From: a virus
Direction: 5' to 3' (one strand)
Virus record (IMG/VR): IMGVR_UViG_3300042691_020681
Location: 1 to 61,201 of that record
DNA: 61,201 bases
Shown here in pieces: positions 46,936 to 55,325 of this stretch. The notes under the pieces are model-generated. The model was not told where the DNA came from. It did not search any database and saw nothing but the letters and a program-made list of their open reading frames with translations. A program made the translations under genes and the position numbers. Within the stretch, counting starts at the first letter, position 1; every line of letters begins with the position of its first letter.

Positions 46936-47278
46936 TTTTGTAACGCAGCAGATCCATCAGTTGCTTTGCCTTCTTGTATTCCTTGTCTGCATGGTTCATG
47001 TTGTCTACTGCTGCAGCGTAGAAACAACGATAGAGCTGAGCACCAGACAATTCACAGCTGTATTCAGCAATGGTGTCAGCAAAGCAAAGCGTTGCTTTCT
47101 TAATGGCTTCTGCTTCTATGGCAGATGACAGTTGCGCAGTGGCGTTAGTGGTGTCATGCAACTGTTCCCTGCTGTCTTTGGTGGTGTGAGGAGTATCCAT
47201 TTGAGCAACCGACTGGTGCTCACGATACCATTCCTGCCATGCTTTGACAGTTTCTACAGGTTCTTGAGTAGTGTCCAT
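46925..47278 (-). CDS. unknown helical protein
   Basis: A 117-residue protein starting at ATG 47278, three bases after a terminator-like hairpin. Thr/Gln/Ala-rich N-terminal half, then an amphipathic helix ending in a basic KKAKQLMDLLRYKNEN segment. No family recognised. It overlaps the zinc-ribbon gene by 11 bases. Confidence 0.55.
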   Translation of the reverse strand: MDTTQEPVETVKAWQEWYREHQSVAQMDTPHTTKDSREQLHDTTNATAQLSSAIEAEAIKKATLCFADTIAEYSCELSGAQLYRCFYAAAVDNMNHADKEYKKAKQLMDLLRYKNEN

Positions 47279-47281
47279 AGC

Positions 47282-47314
47282 AAAAAGAAAGGGCGCCCAC
47301 TGACGTGAACGCCC
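47282..47314 (-). terminator. terminator hairpin abutting a start codon
   Basis: On the minus strand GGGCGTTCAC pairs with GTGGGCGCCC (two G-T pairs) around GTCA, followed by TTTCTTTTT. It follows the gene at 47328 and lies three bases before ATG 47278. Confidence 0.7.
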
Positions 47315-47327
47315 CAAGTTTAGTTAA

Positions 47328-47636
47328 TTACGCAAGTACGAACTGTGCGCCTTCCAATTTTCCTTCGTTTAGATCCTTAATAAATTCAAGACGTTTGAAG
47401 TAATCGTCCCGACATTTAGGACCAGCCTCCCGAATACAGAAGTCCTGCCAGAGCCCAGTGTAGAGACCGTGCATGGGGTGGTCCTTGTACTGGCGGCCAG
47501 AGCACTCATACATGTGTTCCATGAAGTCAGCCTTCTGCTGCTCGGCTACCACACTCCAGTTACGGAGTTGCTCCTTGAGCCATGGGGTATCGAAGGCACC
47601 AGCGGTTTTGAGTTTCTTAGCGAGGTCGTCAGTCAT
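47328..47636 (-). CDS. unknown protein
   Basis: A 102-residue protein (ATG 47636; TTG 47645 also in frame). It has a helical pattern with WLKEQLRNWSVVAEQQK and a CREAG/Trp-rich middle (GLYTGLWQDFC). Followed by a terminator. No family recognised. Confidence 0.55.
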   Translation of the reverse strand: MTDDLAKKLKTAGAFDTPWLKEQLRNWSVVAEQQKADFMEHMYECSGRQYKDHPMHGLYTGLWQDFCIREAGPKCRDDYFKRLEFIKDLNEGKLEGAQFVLA

Positions 47637-47826
47637 TGGAATCAATTGCTGTGATGGAAGTATAGACGCCTACAACGTCAGGGCTGGCTTCAAACAGAAG
47701 GTTATCCAACTCATCTTGAAGGGCAGCAGCTACGTCTGTAGGTGTACGACCCGAGAAGGAATCGTAGTCAACTTCAAGATCAACCGCAAAGGATACGGTT
47801 AATTTAGGCACAGTAATGGGTTCCAT
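47629..47826 (-). CDS. small cyanophage-type protein
   Basis: A 65-residue protein. VSFAVDLEVDYDSFSGRT and a DVVGVYTSITAIDSND end give a pattern I associate with a short cyanophage protein family. It overlaps the next gene by eight bases, or by 17 if that gene starts at TTG 47645. Role unknown. Confidence 0.6.
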   Translation of the reverse strand: MEPITVPKLTVSFAVDLEVDYDSFSGRTPTDVAAALQDELDNLLFEASPDVVGVYTSITAIDSND

Positions 47827-47884
47827 CTCTGGAGCTAAAGACCAAAATACACTAGCAGTAATTGATAGAAATTAGTGAAGGGGA

Positions 47885-49663
47885 TTACGCGCTCTCAAAG
47901 GCGGTGACTTTGGCTTCCAGTTGCTCGATGCGGGTTTTTGATTCTTGAAGCGCTGCAACAAGCAAAGGAATTATTTCGGTATAACGAACTGAAAGGTATT
48001 CAGTGTTGTCATCCAAATCTGAAACATTTACAGGAGAAACTGCCTCTGGAACTACTTTTTGAACAGACTGTGCAGATAAACCAACCTGTGGAACATTATT
48101 TAAATCGCTTTTCCACGTGAATTTAATTGCTTCAAGACCTGCAACACTTTCAAGAGCATTAACAAAGCTTCCGGTAATATTTTTTAAACGGATATCAGAT
48201 ACGGATGACCAAGATGTAGCTCCATAAGTAAGCTGTACTCCTGTCCCTGCATTGTTGGTTATCGATAAAGAAGGTGATGTGCCAGTACCTAATGTGTAGT
48301 CAATGTACCTCCCGGATGCGTTTTGATATCTAAAGATATTGTTATAAGAAGCATGTGACTGCGTTATATATAGGCCAACACGTTGTCCGTTGTAGTTAAA
48401 CGATACCGCGTCAGTATCCCCTGCGCTGACAATTAGTTGGCCGGTAAGTGTTGTTACGCCACTGCTACTAATCCTCATCCGCTCCGTTGGAGAACTCGCC
48501 CCGTCGGCGGTAGTGCTAAACACTAAACGGCCGGGAACATCGCCCGTAGAAACGCTGCCATCACAAACAGCTTTAATAAGTGCAGCAGTCCTAAAGTTGC
48601 TTCCATCAGAAGCATTAAATATTAAGCTACCAATATCATTTCCATCTGCTAATGCTGTTTGAGTTCCAATAGTTCCACTCTTGCTTCTAGAAATAATAAT
48701 TTCAGTTCCGCCTTCAGTATTAAGCTGTGTTGCATCACTCCATTGTTGGAATTGAGCAGTAGCATTCCACTGGTTTCTAGCAATTAACAAAGCAGCTGTA
48801 TAACCTGCTGTACCTCCTACATAATCTGAATATGCTGTAGATGTCCCAATTAATAACCTACCATCACTGTCAAGGCGGGCGCGTTCGGTACCAGACGTAA
48901 AGAACATTAACGGACCATAAGACCCGCTTCCTAGATAAGTGGACTGAAGAGATACTCCATTAGATGGAGTTGTTGATGTGCCAGCAATAAAAACAGAGCC
49001 TGTTGCACCACCATCAATACGCAGATTTCCACCTCTGCCATGAATAAGTGTGTCAGGACTCGTAACGCCAATCCCTACTCGTCCTGAATCATCAATTCGC
49101 AGTCGCTCAGCGCCGTTCGTGAAAACCTGAAGCTTATCAGCGCCATCATGCTGAATCCGCGTCGAAGCAGAACCAAAGTCAATCCGAGCGGCACTTGCTG
49201 CTGTATCACCAACCTGAATGTTTCCGTTGACTTCTAATGCTTGCGCAGGGCTAGAAACCCCTATGCCTACGAGCCCTGCCGAGGTGATGCGCAGGCGTTC
49301 AGTCCCTGCAGTCTGCGCAAGAAGTGCGCCGGAAGAGTTATAGATACCAGTAGTGTAAGATCCGCTGCCGCTGAAAAAGATGCCGCCGTTATTACGAGTC
49401 ATAAAGTCATTGGCGGTATATATGTTTCCTGCTACATGTAACGGTTGCAACGGAGATGACTCATTAACACCAACACGACCACTTGCATCAATAAATAACC
49501 GTCCCGTACCACCAGTAGTCAACGCCAGTTGATCAGCACCTGGTGAATACAGACCAGTGTTTGGGTCCGAGGTAAAACTGAATGTTGGTGCAGATGCGCT
49601 ACCTAATGCACCAGTGATTGGTTGAACTAAATTATCAATAAGCTGGGCTTTAGTTTGCGACAT
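47885..49663 (-). CDS. tail fibre with S74 chaperone domain
   Basis: A 592-residue protein. Residues 1-45 form an adaptor (QTKAQLIDNLVQPITGAL). Residues 45-460 are beta units such as LFIDASGRVGVNESSPLQPL and SGRLLIGTSTAYS. The last 100 residues are an S74 chaperone with the canonical SDIRLKNITG, followed by VGLSAQSVQKVVPEAV and a coiled end. Self-cleavage after trimerisation is expected. It is on the opposite strand from the fibre at 22568 but shares the ADGASSPTERMRI segment. Confidence 0.85.
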   Translation of the reverse strand: MSQTKAQLIDNLVQPITGALGSASAPTFSFTSDPNTGLYSPGADQLALTTGGTGRLFIDASGRVGVNESSPLQPLHVAGNIYTANDFMTRNNGGIFFSGSGSYTTGIYNSSGALLAQTAGTERLRITSAGLVGIGVSSPAQALEVNGNIQVGDTAASAARIDFGSASTRIQHDGADKLQVFTNGAERLRIDDSGRVGIGVTSPDTLIHGRGGNLRIDGGATGSVFIAGTSTTPSNGVSLQSTYLGSGSYGPLMFFTSGTERARLDSDGRLLIGTSTAYSDYVGGTAGYTAALLIARNQWNATAQFQQWSDATQLNTEGGTEIIISRSKSGTIGTQTALADGNDIGSLIFNASDGSNFRTAALIKAVCDGSVSTGDVPGRLVFSTTADGASSPTERMRISSSGVTTLTGQLIVSAGDTDAVSFNYNGQRVGLYITQSHASYNNIFRYQNASGRYIDYTLGTGTSPSLSITNNAGTGVQLTYGATSWSSVSDIRLKNITGSFVNALESVAGLEAIKFTWKSDLNNVPQVGLSAQSVQKVVPEAVSPVNVSDLDDNTEYLSVRYTEIIPLLVAALQESKTRIEQLEAKVTAFESA

Positions 49664-49698
49664 CTCAGGGAACGTTTTCCAGTTCCTTCATTTTAATG

Positions 49699-49962
49699 TC
49701 AGTTGCCCAATAACCTTTCAAGCGAATGGGCCTGGTGCTGTTGGTAGTACCCAAGCCGTTCTTGAATCACATTGTAATAATTGATGGCGCCATCCACCAT
49801 TTCTTCTGCTGTCATTTGAGATGCCAGCTGTTCATTCGACAGCATTGCAGCAGTAAGGATGGTGACACCCCATTCTTGTTTGGAACCAACCAAAGCGGAA
49901 AGAGGAGTTCCATCTTGCGTGAACCCAGCAATCATCTTGTTCAGGACCGGATCGCCGCCCAT
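49699..49962 (-). CDS. unknown protein near fibre
   Basis: An 87-residue protein, Gln/Ala-rich and helical at the C-terminus (MVDGAINYYNVIQERLG). It lies 35 bases before the S74 fibre gene. No family recognised; may be a fibre-assembly helper. Confidence 0.5.
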   Translation of the reverse strand: MGGDPVLNKMIAGFTQDGTPLSALVGSKQEWGVTILTAAMLSNEQLASQMTAEEMVDGAINYYNVIQERLGYYQQHQAHSLERLLGN

Positions 49963-49997
49963 GGAACTCCTTCCGTATCTACTTATTGTATTGCTGT

Positions 49998-50291
49998 TTA
50001 TTTTTCAGCACGTGCCAGGTAATACCAATATGCACGAGCTGCATTCTGATGGAACCGCTTGCCTTGCAGCAGCTTGAGCTTCTTGTGCTCAAGGTCTTCC
50101 ACACGATTGGTTTGATAGGGAGGGATGTCCTCCCCGTCATACAGCATGGAAGTTTCCAGTTCATTCATCTGCAGTTGCAGATTGAAATCATCGACTGCAT
50201 GGTTGTGGCAGCTCATACGAATATGAGCATCCTCCAGGTCAGTCGGTGGCTCCAACTTCTGGTAGAACCCCTCCGAGATATTCGGATGCAT
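49998..50291 (-). CDS. unknown protein following Gp157-like gene
   Basis: A 97-residue protein. ATG 50291 gives overlap with the Gp157-like gene; ATG 50216 (GGAGGA upstream) gives a 72-residue form. HNHAVDDFNLQLQMNELE and HKKLKLLQGKRFHQNAARAYW are helical. No family recognised. Confidence 0.55.
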   Translation of the reverse strand: MHPNISEGFYQKLEPPTDLEDAHIRMSCHNHAVDDFNLQLQMNELETSMLYDGEDIPPYQTNRVEDLEHKKLKLLQGKRFHQNAARAYWYYLARAEK

Positions 50292-50952
50292 CCATGTCCA
50301 GTTCTGATCGAGAGATGATTCGTTTGGTTCGGACACTGTATTCCTGTACAACTTTGACTCCGTGAGGGATGGGCTGACCGGTTTTGTACGCGTTGCGGAT
50401 GGCATCTAAGTTTGGAATGATTTCAGTTTTGGTTTTAGGTTCGATCTTGGTGTCAAGAACGGTCCCGTCCATAGAACGTACCACGGTTTGCTTGGTTGTG
50501 GTGATCTCTTGTTCTATACAGAATTGCAGTCGCTCATCTGTATGCCAGTACTCCGGATCAGAAGAGATCTCAACGGTGAGATCTTTCTTCTTGACCAAGA
50601 CAAACTGATAGTTCCGACCAGTAATTTTGTTCTCGTCCTTAGGCAGTGCCCGCCTAAGCCAACTCAACAAACCCTTGAGACCCCGCAGTTGGGATTCGTG
50701 GTGACGCTTGGCCTGTGCCAGTAGCTCCCCTTCTTTCTTGATACGCTCCAGTGCTTCCTCATGGGCAGCCAACGCGTAATGAATACGATCCACTTTCTCA
50801 GACCGTAGCTTGGCGCAAGCTTCCAGCTCTGCTCGTGCCATGTCCTGGGATTCAGGAGTGAGGAGAGGAAGAGAGCGTTCCAGGGCACCATAGTGCTCGT
50901 ACAGCTGGAGGACATTGAGATCCTTCAGTTTAGTTTGAGTGATCTGAGTCAT
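50239..50952 (-). CDS. Siphovirus Gp157-like protein
   Basis: A 237-residue protein (ATG 50952). Residues 8-110 are helical and match the Gp157 pattern: LYEHYGALERSLPLLTPESQ, a KVDRIHYALAAHEEALERIK helix and EGELLAQAKRHHESQLRGLK. This family is thought to protect phage DNA or relate to Gam-like nuclease inhibition. The C-terminal half is unique. It follows a tiny membrane protein gene; the leader lacks a clear ribosome site. Confidence 0.65.
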   Translation of the reverse strand: MTQITQTKLKDLNVLQLYEHYGALERSLPLLTPESQDMARAELEACAKLRSEKVDRIHYALAAHEEALERIKKEGELLAQAKRHHESQLRGLKGLLSWLRRALPKDENKITGRNYQFVLVKKKDLTVEISSDPEYWHTDERLQFCIEQEITTTKQTVVRSMDGTVLDTKIEPKTKTEIIPNLDAIRNAYKTGQPIPHGVKVVQEYSVRTKRIISRSELDMDASEYLGGVLPEVGATD

Positions 50953-50954
50953 GA

Positions 50955-51074
50955 TCAAATGGTGTTGAAATGGGATTGAACTTTGTTGATTGTGTAGGCC
51001 AGCAGCGCTACGGCTGCTGTCCAAAGAAGATCTTTTAAGAAGGGAAGTACAGTTCCCATCAGAGCTTCAATCAT
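50955..51074 (-). CDS. 39-residue single-pass membrane protein
   Basis: A 39-residue protein (ATG 51074) with one hydrophobic segment (DLLWTAAVALLAYTI). It ends two bases before the Gp157-like start. Its leader carries the 27-bp repeated motif at 51099-51125. A holin-like or membrane-anchor role is possible but unproved. Confidence 0.55.
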   Translation of the reverse strand: MIEALMGTVLPFLKDLLWTAAVALLAYTINKVQSHFNTI

Positions 51075-51098
51075 GAGTTGTGATGTGTTGAGTTGGTA

Positions 51099-51125
51099 GG
51101 CAGTTTTACGTCATGCCTAGGACGG
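51099..51125 (-). promoter_or_regulatory. 27-bp repeated upstream motif, copy A
   Basis: On the plus strand this is GGCAGTTTTACGTCATG followed by CCTAGGACGG, matching the copy at 55282-55308 at 25 of 27 positions. It lies 24 bases before the start of the 39-residue gene. Confidence 0.6.
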
Positions 51126-51143
51126 CTTCACCTGCAAGCGGTG

Positions 51144-51359
51144 TCAGTCTACCGGCTCTGTCAAGTCGGTGTCAACGTAGCACTCAAGGGCCTGGTACAA
51201 CGCATCAATGATAAATTGCTTTTGGCCCTCTTCTCCCCAGCTTGTCCATTCAGCCAGGTCTGGATCGGTGTCATCCCATTCAATACGAATGGTGCAACCA
51301 CCATCCTCCTCATCAATCACTTCGATCTGTAGTTTGTTTACCCAGTTCGTGTTCGACAT
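51144..51359 (-). CDS. small acidic protein
   Basis: A 71-residue acidic protein with LQIEVIDEEDGGCTIRIEW and an alpha-helical end. It overlaps the next upstream gene by 47 bases. No family recognised; may be a small regulator or inhibitor. Confidence 0.55.
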   Translation of the reverse strand: MSNTNWVNKLQIEVIDEEDGGCTIRIEWDDTDPDLAEWTSWGEEGQKQFIIDALYQALECYVDTDLTEPVD

Positions 51360-51555
51360 GAGCTTTTAATACTTCCTCTGCATAGGATTCTGCATGCATC
51401 CTAAGTTCTGCACCTAGCTTTACAAGACCCCAGTGGGTATCTTGATCTAATTCAAGGTCATAACGCTCAGTTGTTTTGGACATCAGCTGTTGAGGATGGT
51501 AGTTGTCAAACAAAGCTAGGGCCTGATCAATGAGTTGTTCGGTATCTGGGGTCAT
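51313..51555 (-). CDS. unknown acidic protein
   Basis: An 80-residue protein (ATG 51555 overlaps the stop of the SWIM-like gene, ATGA). Helical with LFDNYHPQQLMSK and VKLGAELRMHAESYAEEVL. No family recognised. Confidence 0.55.
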   Translation of the reverse strand: MTPDTEQLIDQALALFDNYHPQQLMSKTTERYDLELDQDTHWGLVKLGAELRMHAESYAEEVLKAHVEHELGKQTTDRSD

Positions 51556-52499
51556 TGTTTCTTGACCGCAGCTTGTAGCTGAGGCAGTGCTGTACCAGGG
51601 AATGGTACGTAACCTGCCTCCAACATATTGAAGAACAAATCCCATGCATCCCTTTGGTTAAAGGTCTCCTTGGGTTTGTAAGTACGCCAGTGGGTAAGCG
51701 GTGCCTGTGCACCAGACTTGGTGTGTAGCAAAACAAAACGCCCATCACTGGTGGCATCAGACGGCGGTGCATACCACCAGGCCACGCACTTATCGGGTGT
51801 ACCACCAGGGCTTGCATTGCGTGCATCAGTGCGTTTGCACAGCAGCTCACGGTATTTGTGGAACCAGGTCAGGTGGATGCACCATGGCTTGAAGCCTTGG
51901 ATCTCCTGCTGGAATTCCGAAACATTAAGAAGCTGACGCTGAAAGGACCCACATGAGCAGTAAGGTTCAGTAGCGATGGCCTGAGCGCTTGAGGTTTCTT
52001 CCTCCAGGTCAGACTCCAAGTCCACGGTCCGATCCGCATACCGCAACCCGTCGGGCGCCACCAGATGTCCAAGATCCGTTTGGTCCGACTGCAGGAGAGC
52101 GGTGAGTTTGTTGGGATCTGATAGGTGTATAAAGCGGTCTGCCCAGTGAGCTTGTAGTTGTGCATTGGCTGTGATGTGTCCAAGTGCATGGAAATAATGC
52201 CAGCCCTTGAACATAATGTAGGCACCATTACGCCAGATGCTTGGCCCCCTGTAGTTAGGGCCAAGGTAGGAGAAGAAGTCCTTAAGACGATGGGTGTACT
52301 GCTGGAATGCAGATACAATCATCTGCCGGTTGTAAGTTTGCTCACTACCATCGCGACGAGCCACAAGGCAAAGATCATCTCGCAGATATATCCCGGCGAT
52401 GTCAGTGTCATCAAAATCTTGGAACGCACGACGGATGTTTGTCCGCGTGTAGATGCACGCCTGCGCCGAGTTAAGGTCCTGGACCGTTTGGGTTGACAT
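51552..52499 (-). CDS. unknown protein with SWIM-type zinc motif
   Basis: A 315-residue protein. Near residues 183-211 CSCGSF and CIHLTW give a C-x-C-xn-C-x-H pattern like a SWIM zinc finger, which binds DNA or proteins. The N-terminal half is mixed and the C-terminal half has many Trp and His. It starts at ATG 52499 with a leader rich in AACTCAA. Role unknown, perhaps in host-takeover or replication. Confidence 0.6.
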   Translation of the reverse strand: MSTQTVQDLNSAQACIYTRTNIRRAFQDFDDTDIAGIYLRDDLCLVARRDGSEQTYNRQMIVSAFQQYTHRLKDFFSYLGPNYRGPSIWRNGAYIMFKGWHYFHALGHITANAQLQAHWADRFIHLSDPNKLTALLQSDQTDLGHLVAPDGLRYADRTVDLESDLEEETSSAQAIATEPYCSCGSFQRQLLNVSEFQQEIQGFKPWCIHLTWFHKYRELLCKRTDARNASPGGTPDKCVAWWYAPPSDATSDGRFVLLHTKSGAQAPLTHWRTYKPKETFNQRDAWDLFFNMLEAGYVPFPGTALPQLQAAVKKQ

Positions 52500-52523
52500 G
52501 AGTTGGATTGAGTTGAGTTGGTA

Positions 52524-52730
52524 TTAGATGAAGAGGTCCGTATCCTGGTCCCCTTCTCCCTTGAGCTTACTAGACGTTTGGGCTTTGGCATAAGCACTTT
52601 TAGCAATCCGATAGGTTGCGTAGGCCAGTGCACCCCAAGCAACGGGGTTACCCACGACTGCAAGGATACCGGCACCTACTACACCAAAGGTACCGGCTGT
52701 AACAATTGCAGCTTTTTCTTTAGGTTTCAT
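52524..52730 (-). CDS. small membrane protein
   Basis: A 68-residue protein (ATG 52730). Residues 8-38 are hydrophobic (VTAGTFGVVGAGILAVVG then a second helix with ALAYATY), followed by a charged, Lys/Gln-rich end. Probably membrane-associated; a holin is possible but the topology is not clear. Confidence 0.55.
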   Translation of the reverse strand: MKPKEKAAIVTAGTFGVVGAGILAVVGNPVAWGALAYATYRIAKSAYAKAQTSSKLKGEGDQDTDLFI

Positions 52731-52772
52731 CTGTTTGACTAGAACTAGAATGAAGTGTTCGGTGGTGTACAA

Positions 52773-53030
52773 ATGGAAATTAAGTACGTCCCGCTTAATA
52801 AATTCCAGATCGAACCTTCAATGGAGGATAAGTTCTGGGAGGAAAAGATCAAGAGATCAATAGAAGAATGTAACTCGGTAAGTACCTTGAAAGAAATGGC
52901 GACCCTCTTAGCGAGGATCGCCACTCAACGTCAAGGTGTAATCCGTGGGTTAGTACAGGATATGTTCATCTTCAACAATGTTGCAGTTGAACAAGATGAC
53001 CTGACTAACCCAGACATCCCATCAAAGTGA
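52773..53030 (+). CDS. unknown plus-strand protein
   Basis: An 85-residue helical protein (ATG 52773) with KIKRSIEECNSVSTLKEMA and LVQDMFIFNNV. It is a plus-strand gene between minus-strand genes, and overlaps the end of the one downstream by nine bases. May act as an independent regulator; no family recognised. Confidence 0.5.
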   Translation: MEIKYVPLNKFQIEPSMEDKFWEEKIKRSIEECNSVSTLKEMATLLARIATQRQGVIRGLVQDMFIFNNVAVEQDDLTNPDIPSK

Positions 53031-54122
53031 ATCGTCTTCCCCAGTCATGGGGTCACGAGCAGGCAGTGCTTTCACATCCACAGGATCCGTGGTGCGGGAC
53101 ACTGGCAGGATCTCGACACCATCCTTGATGCCATAGGCACCACCCAACTTCTCAGCATCCTGCTTGGCATGGATGTTGATGTAGTCGTTAAACAGCTCCT
53201 GGAACTTCCAGGTTGATTCCCGATCTTCATCAGGGATGGACATACGGCTCAGCGATTCGATGGCATCTTCCTGAGTGCTGTAATCAGGGATGTCAAAAGA
53301 TTCGATTGCGCAGATCTCAACGTTGTTGGCTCCACGCATCTCATTGGCAAGTACCGGAGCAAATACGGTAGTGGCGTAGAACTTTTCATTGAAGCTCAGG
53401 GGTACTTCAGCATCCAGTGCTTTGCTCAGGCACTTGGACATTTCCTTCTCGTACATGCGTACCTTCTCAGATACGTCGGTGCCATTGAGACCCTTGAGGG
53501 TCAGCACCATCGGAATCTTGTGAGCACGCTTGTTGTCCTGGGTCAGGATGTACACCAGGTATTTGGTACGCACGCTGTAGCGGCGCTTGTACATTTCACC
53601 TTTGCTGTTAGCCAGATCTGATGCAACCTTGTCGTCATCGAACAGGGCTTTGACCTCAGGGTTCTCAAAGGTGCCGATGGTCTGGCGCATGCCGCTGGTT
53701 TCTTCCACCATCAGGGGAGAACGCAGCAGGATTTGAACGCGAGGCTCAGTGAAGTTAAGGCCTTCCTCAACGGAAGTGTTGGGTGCCATACCAAAGGTCT
53801 GCTTGTAGTTCCAAATGACAGAACCTTTGGCAAACTCATCTTCAGTTGCAGTCCAACCGCAGGTATCCAGATCGGACTTACGAACAAACCAACCACGGGT
53901 TTTGGATTTGTTCAACGGCTGAATGGTTACCAGATTCTGGTAGCCCGATACAAATTCTTTGGACTGGAACATCTTGAACGATTCCAGGCCACGGGTTGCC
54001 AGGGCAGAGGTCTTCTTCACGGTCATTTTGTTGGAGGTTTTCAGAGAAGGTGCAGAGGTGGTTTCGGATTCAAGTTGATCCATCCACTGATCAGTCATCA
54101 TGTCAAGCGGAGTTTGCGTCAT
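53022..54122 (-). CDS. cyanophage-type protein in the replication cluster, unknown role
   Basis: A 366-residue protein. ATG 54122 is preferred over ATG 54143 because it gives the same distance to the repeated motif (about 26 bases) as at the other two copies. It has a GWFVRKSDLDTCGWTA region, WNYKQTFG, and QILLRSPLMVEE near the middle. I do not know the function; it resembles a family of DUF-type cyanobacterial/cyanophage proteins, possibly ssDNA-related. It sits near SSB and the polymerase. Confidence 0.55.
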   Translation of the reverse strand: MTQTPLDMMTDQWMDQLESETTSAPSLKTSNKMTVKKTSALATRGLESFKMFQSKEFVSGYQNLVTIQPLNKSKTRGWFVRKSDLDTCGWTATEDEFAKGSVIWNYKQTFGMAPNTSVEEGLNFTEPRVQILLRSPLMVEETSGMRQTIGTFENPEVKALFDDDKVASDLANSKGEMYKRRYSVRTKYLVYILTQDNKRAHKIPMVLTLKGLNGTDVSEKVRMYEKEMSKCLSKALDAEVPLSFNEKFYATTVFAPVLANEMRGANNVEICAIESFDIPDYSTQEDAIESLSRMSIPDEDRESTWKFQELFNDYINIHAKQDAEKLGGAYGIKDGVEILPVSRTTDPVDVKALPARDPMTGEDDSL

Positions 54123-54148
54123 GGTGAGGTCTGAGTTGGGCATGGTGC

Positions 54149-54170
54149 TTTTAACGTCATCCCAGGACGG
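54149..54170 (-). promoter_or_regulatory. repeated upstream motif, copy C
   Basis: TTTTAACGTCAT and AGGACGG match copies at 51099 and 55282, with one base fewer between. It lies 26 bases before ATG 54122. Confidence 0.5.
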
Positions 54171-54456
54171 GCTCTGAGTCTAGATCCGGAGGGACCAAGG
54201 GCTCATTCTTCCGTTTCTTTTCTTGACAATCAAAGTATTCCTCAGCAATCTCTTGCATGCAGCTGTAGATCACATCATCGTAGTGACCACAGCCACGCAA
54301 GAAATCCACCATGTGACGAATAATGTTGTCAGCAAATACTTCTGTAAACGTTGCTAGGTTCTGGCTATTGCCGTCCTGGTGCAACAGATAGAAAGTATCG
54401 TGTGGAAGCTCGCAGTTAACCGGAAGGATGTACTCAAAAGCTTCTGGTTTATCCAT
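54157..54456 (-). CDS. unknown protein upstream of DUF gene
   Basis: A 99-residue acidic protein ending in LVPPDLDSEPVLG. It has Cys/Tyr-rich CGHYDDVIYSCMQEIAEEYFD. It shares one base with the SSB gene's stop. No family recognised. Confidence 0.55.
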   Translation of the reverse strand: MDKPEAFEYILPVNCELPHDTFYLLHQDGNSQNLATFTEVFADNIIRHMVDFLRGCGHYDDVIYSCMQEIAEEYFDCQEKKRKNEPLVPPDLDSEPVLG

Positions 54457-55259
54457 CAGAAGGGAGCCTCTTCCAGTTCAGGTGCTGCGCCGTACTGACC
54501 GGGCAGATCAGGCAGTCCTGTATTGACAGACCATGCATCCCCTTCGTCATCAGATTGACGCCCGCCCCAAAGGGGAGTGACATTGTCAGAGGACACCGTG
54601 GTGGATGGCTGGATGGGTTGCGGTGTTGCACCCGTTGATCCCTTAGGTGCCAAGGTCATAGACACCAGTTGGATCTTGGTCTGTGACTTCTTCTCACCGT
54701 TGGCATCCTTCCAGGCATCAGTCACTAGGCGTCCCTGGATCGTGAGGCCCACGCCTTTCTTGGTGAAGTTCACCAAAAGTTCAGCGTTGTTGAGTTTGTC
54801 TTCTGCTGTATTGATGGCATAAAAATTGAAGAGATCTGCCTGATTCCTACCTGTATTAACAGACAGGGTTTGATTGCAGATCATCAACCCACTTTCCGTA
54901 GTTTTAAACGCCCTGGCATCGTCCGTAGCAATGTCCTTAACGCAACGCCCGCCGAGGATGACGGTGTTAAGCATCGGGAACTGGTCATTGACCTGTACAA
55001 CAGTGCCGCCATGGAGCGAGTGTGTCCTGCTCTCAAGGTCGAAGCGAAGCTTGGCGCCGTGAACGTAGATGTAGTTTCCTTTACGGAGTCTGGAGAAACG
55101 CTCGGCGTTCTTTCCATAAATGTTGAGGTCCAGTTGAGTTGGTGCTTTGTTACCCACGGGTGGCAGCATGACGCTGCACCGCATGGCAGTTGAGTTTGCA
55201 GAGGTAAAAACCTCACGCGGATCTTCGGAAAGAAACGCGTACATGCATGCAAAGTTCAT
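54456..55259 (-). CDS. ssb: single-stranded DNA-binding protein with two OB-like folds
   Basis: A 267-residue protein, longer than typical SSB (about 150-180). Residues 1-92 and 95-205 each look like an OB fold: first RCSVMLPPVG / LDLNIYGKNAERFSRL, second LNTVILGGRCVKD / YAINTAED, then ELLVNFTKKGVGLTIQGRL. A disordered linker leads to an acidic tip, ELEEAPF, like the SSB C-terminal peptide that docks partners. It would coat ssDNA at phage forks. The leader has the repeated motif at 55282. Confidence 0.75.
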   Translation of the reverse strand: MNFACMYAFLSEDPREVFTSANSTAMRCSVMLPPVGNKAPTQLDLNIYGKNAERFSRLRKGNYIYVHGAKLRFDLESRTHSLHGGTVVQVNDQFPMLNTVILGGRCVKDIATDDARAFKTTESGLMICNQTLSVNTGRNQADLFNFYAINTAEDKLNNAELLVNFTKKGVGLTIQGRLVTDAWKDANGEKKSQTKIQLVSMTLAPKGSTGATPQPIQPSTTVSSDNVTPLWGGRQSDDEGDAWSVNTGLPDLPGQYGAAPELEEAPF

Positions 55260-55281
55260 GAGTTCGAGAAGTTAGGTGTAA

Positions 55282-55308
55282 GGCAGTTTAACGTCATACC
55301 TAGGACGG
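55282..55308 (-). promoter_or_regulatory. 27-bp repeated upstream motif, copy B
   Basis: The copy ahead of SSB: GGCAGTTTAACGTCATA then CCTAGGACGG. It is 22 bases before ATG 55259. Confidence 0.6.
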
Positions 55309-55325
55309 ATCATTAGTTGATCGAT

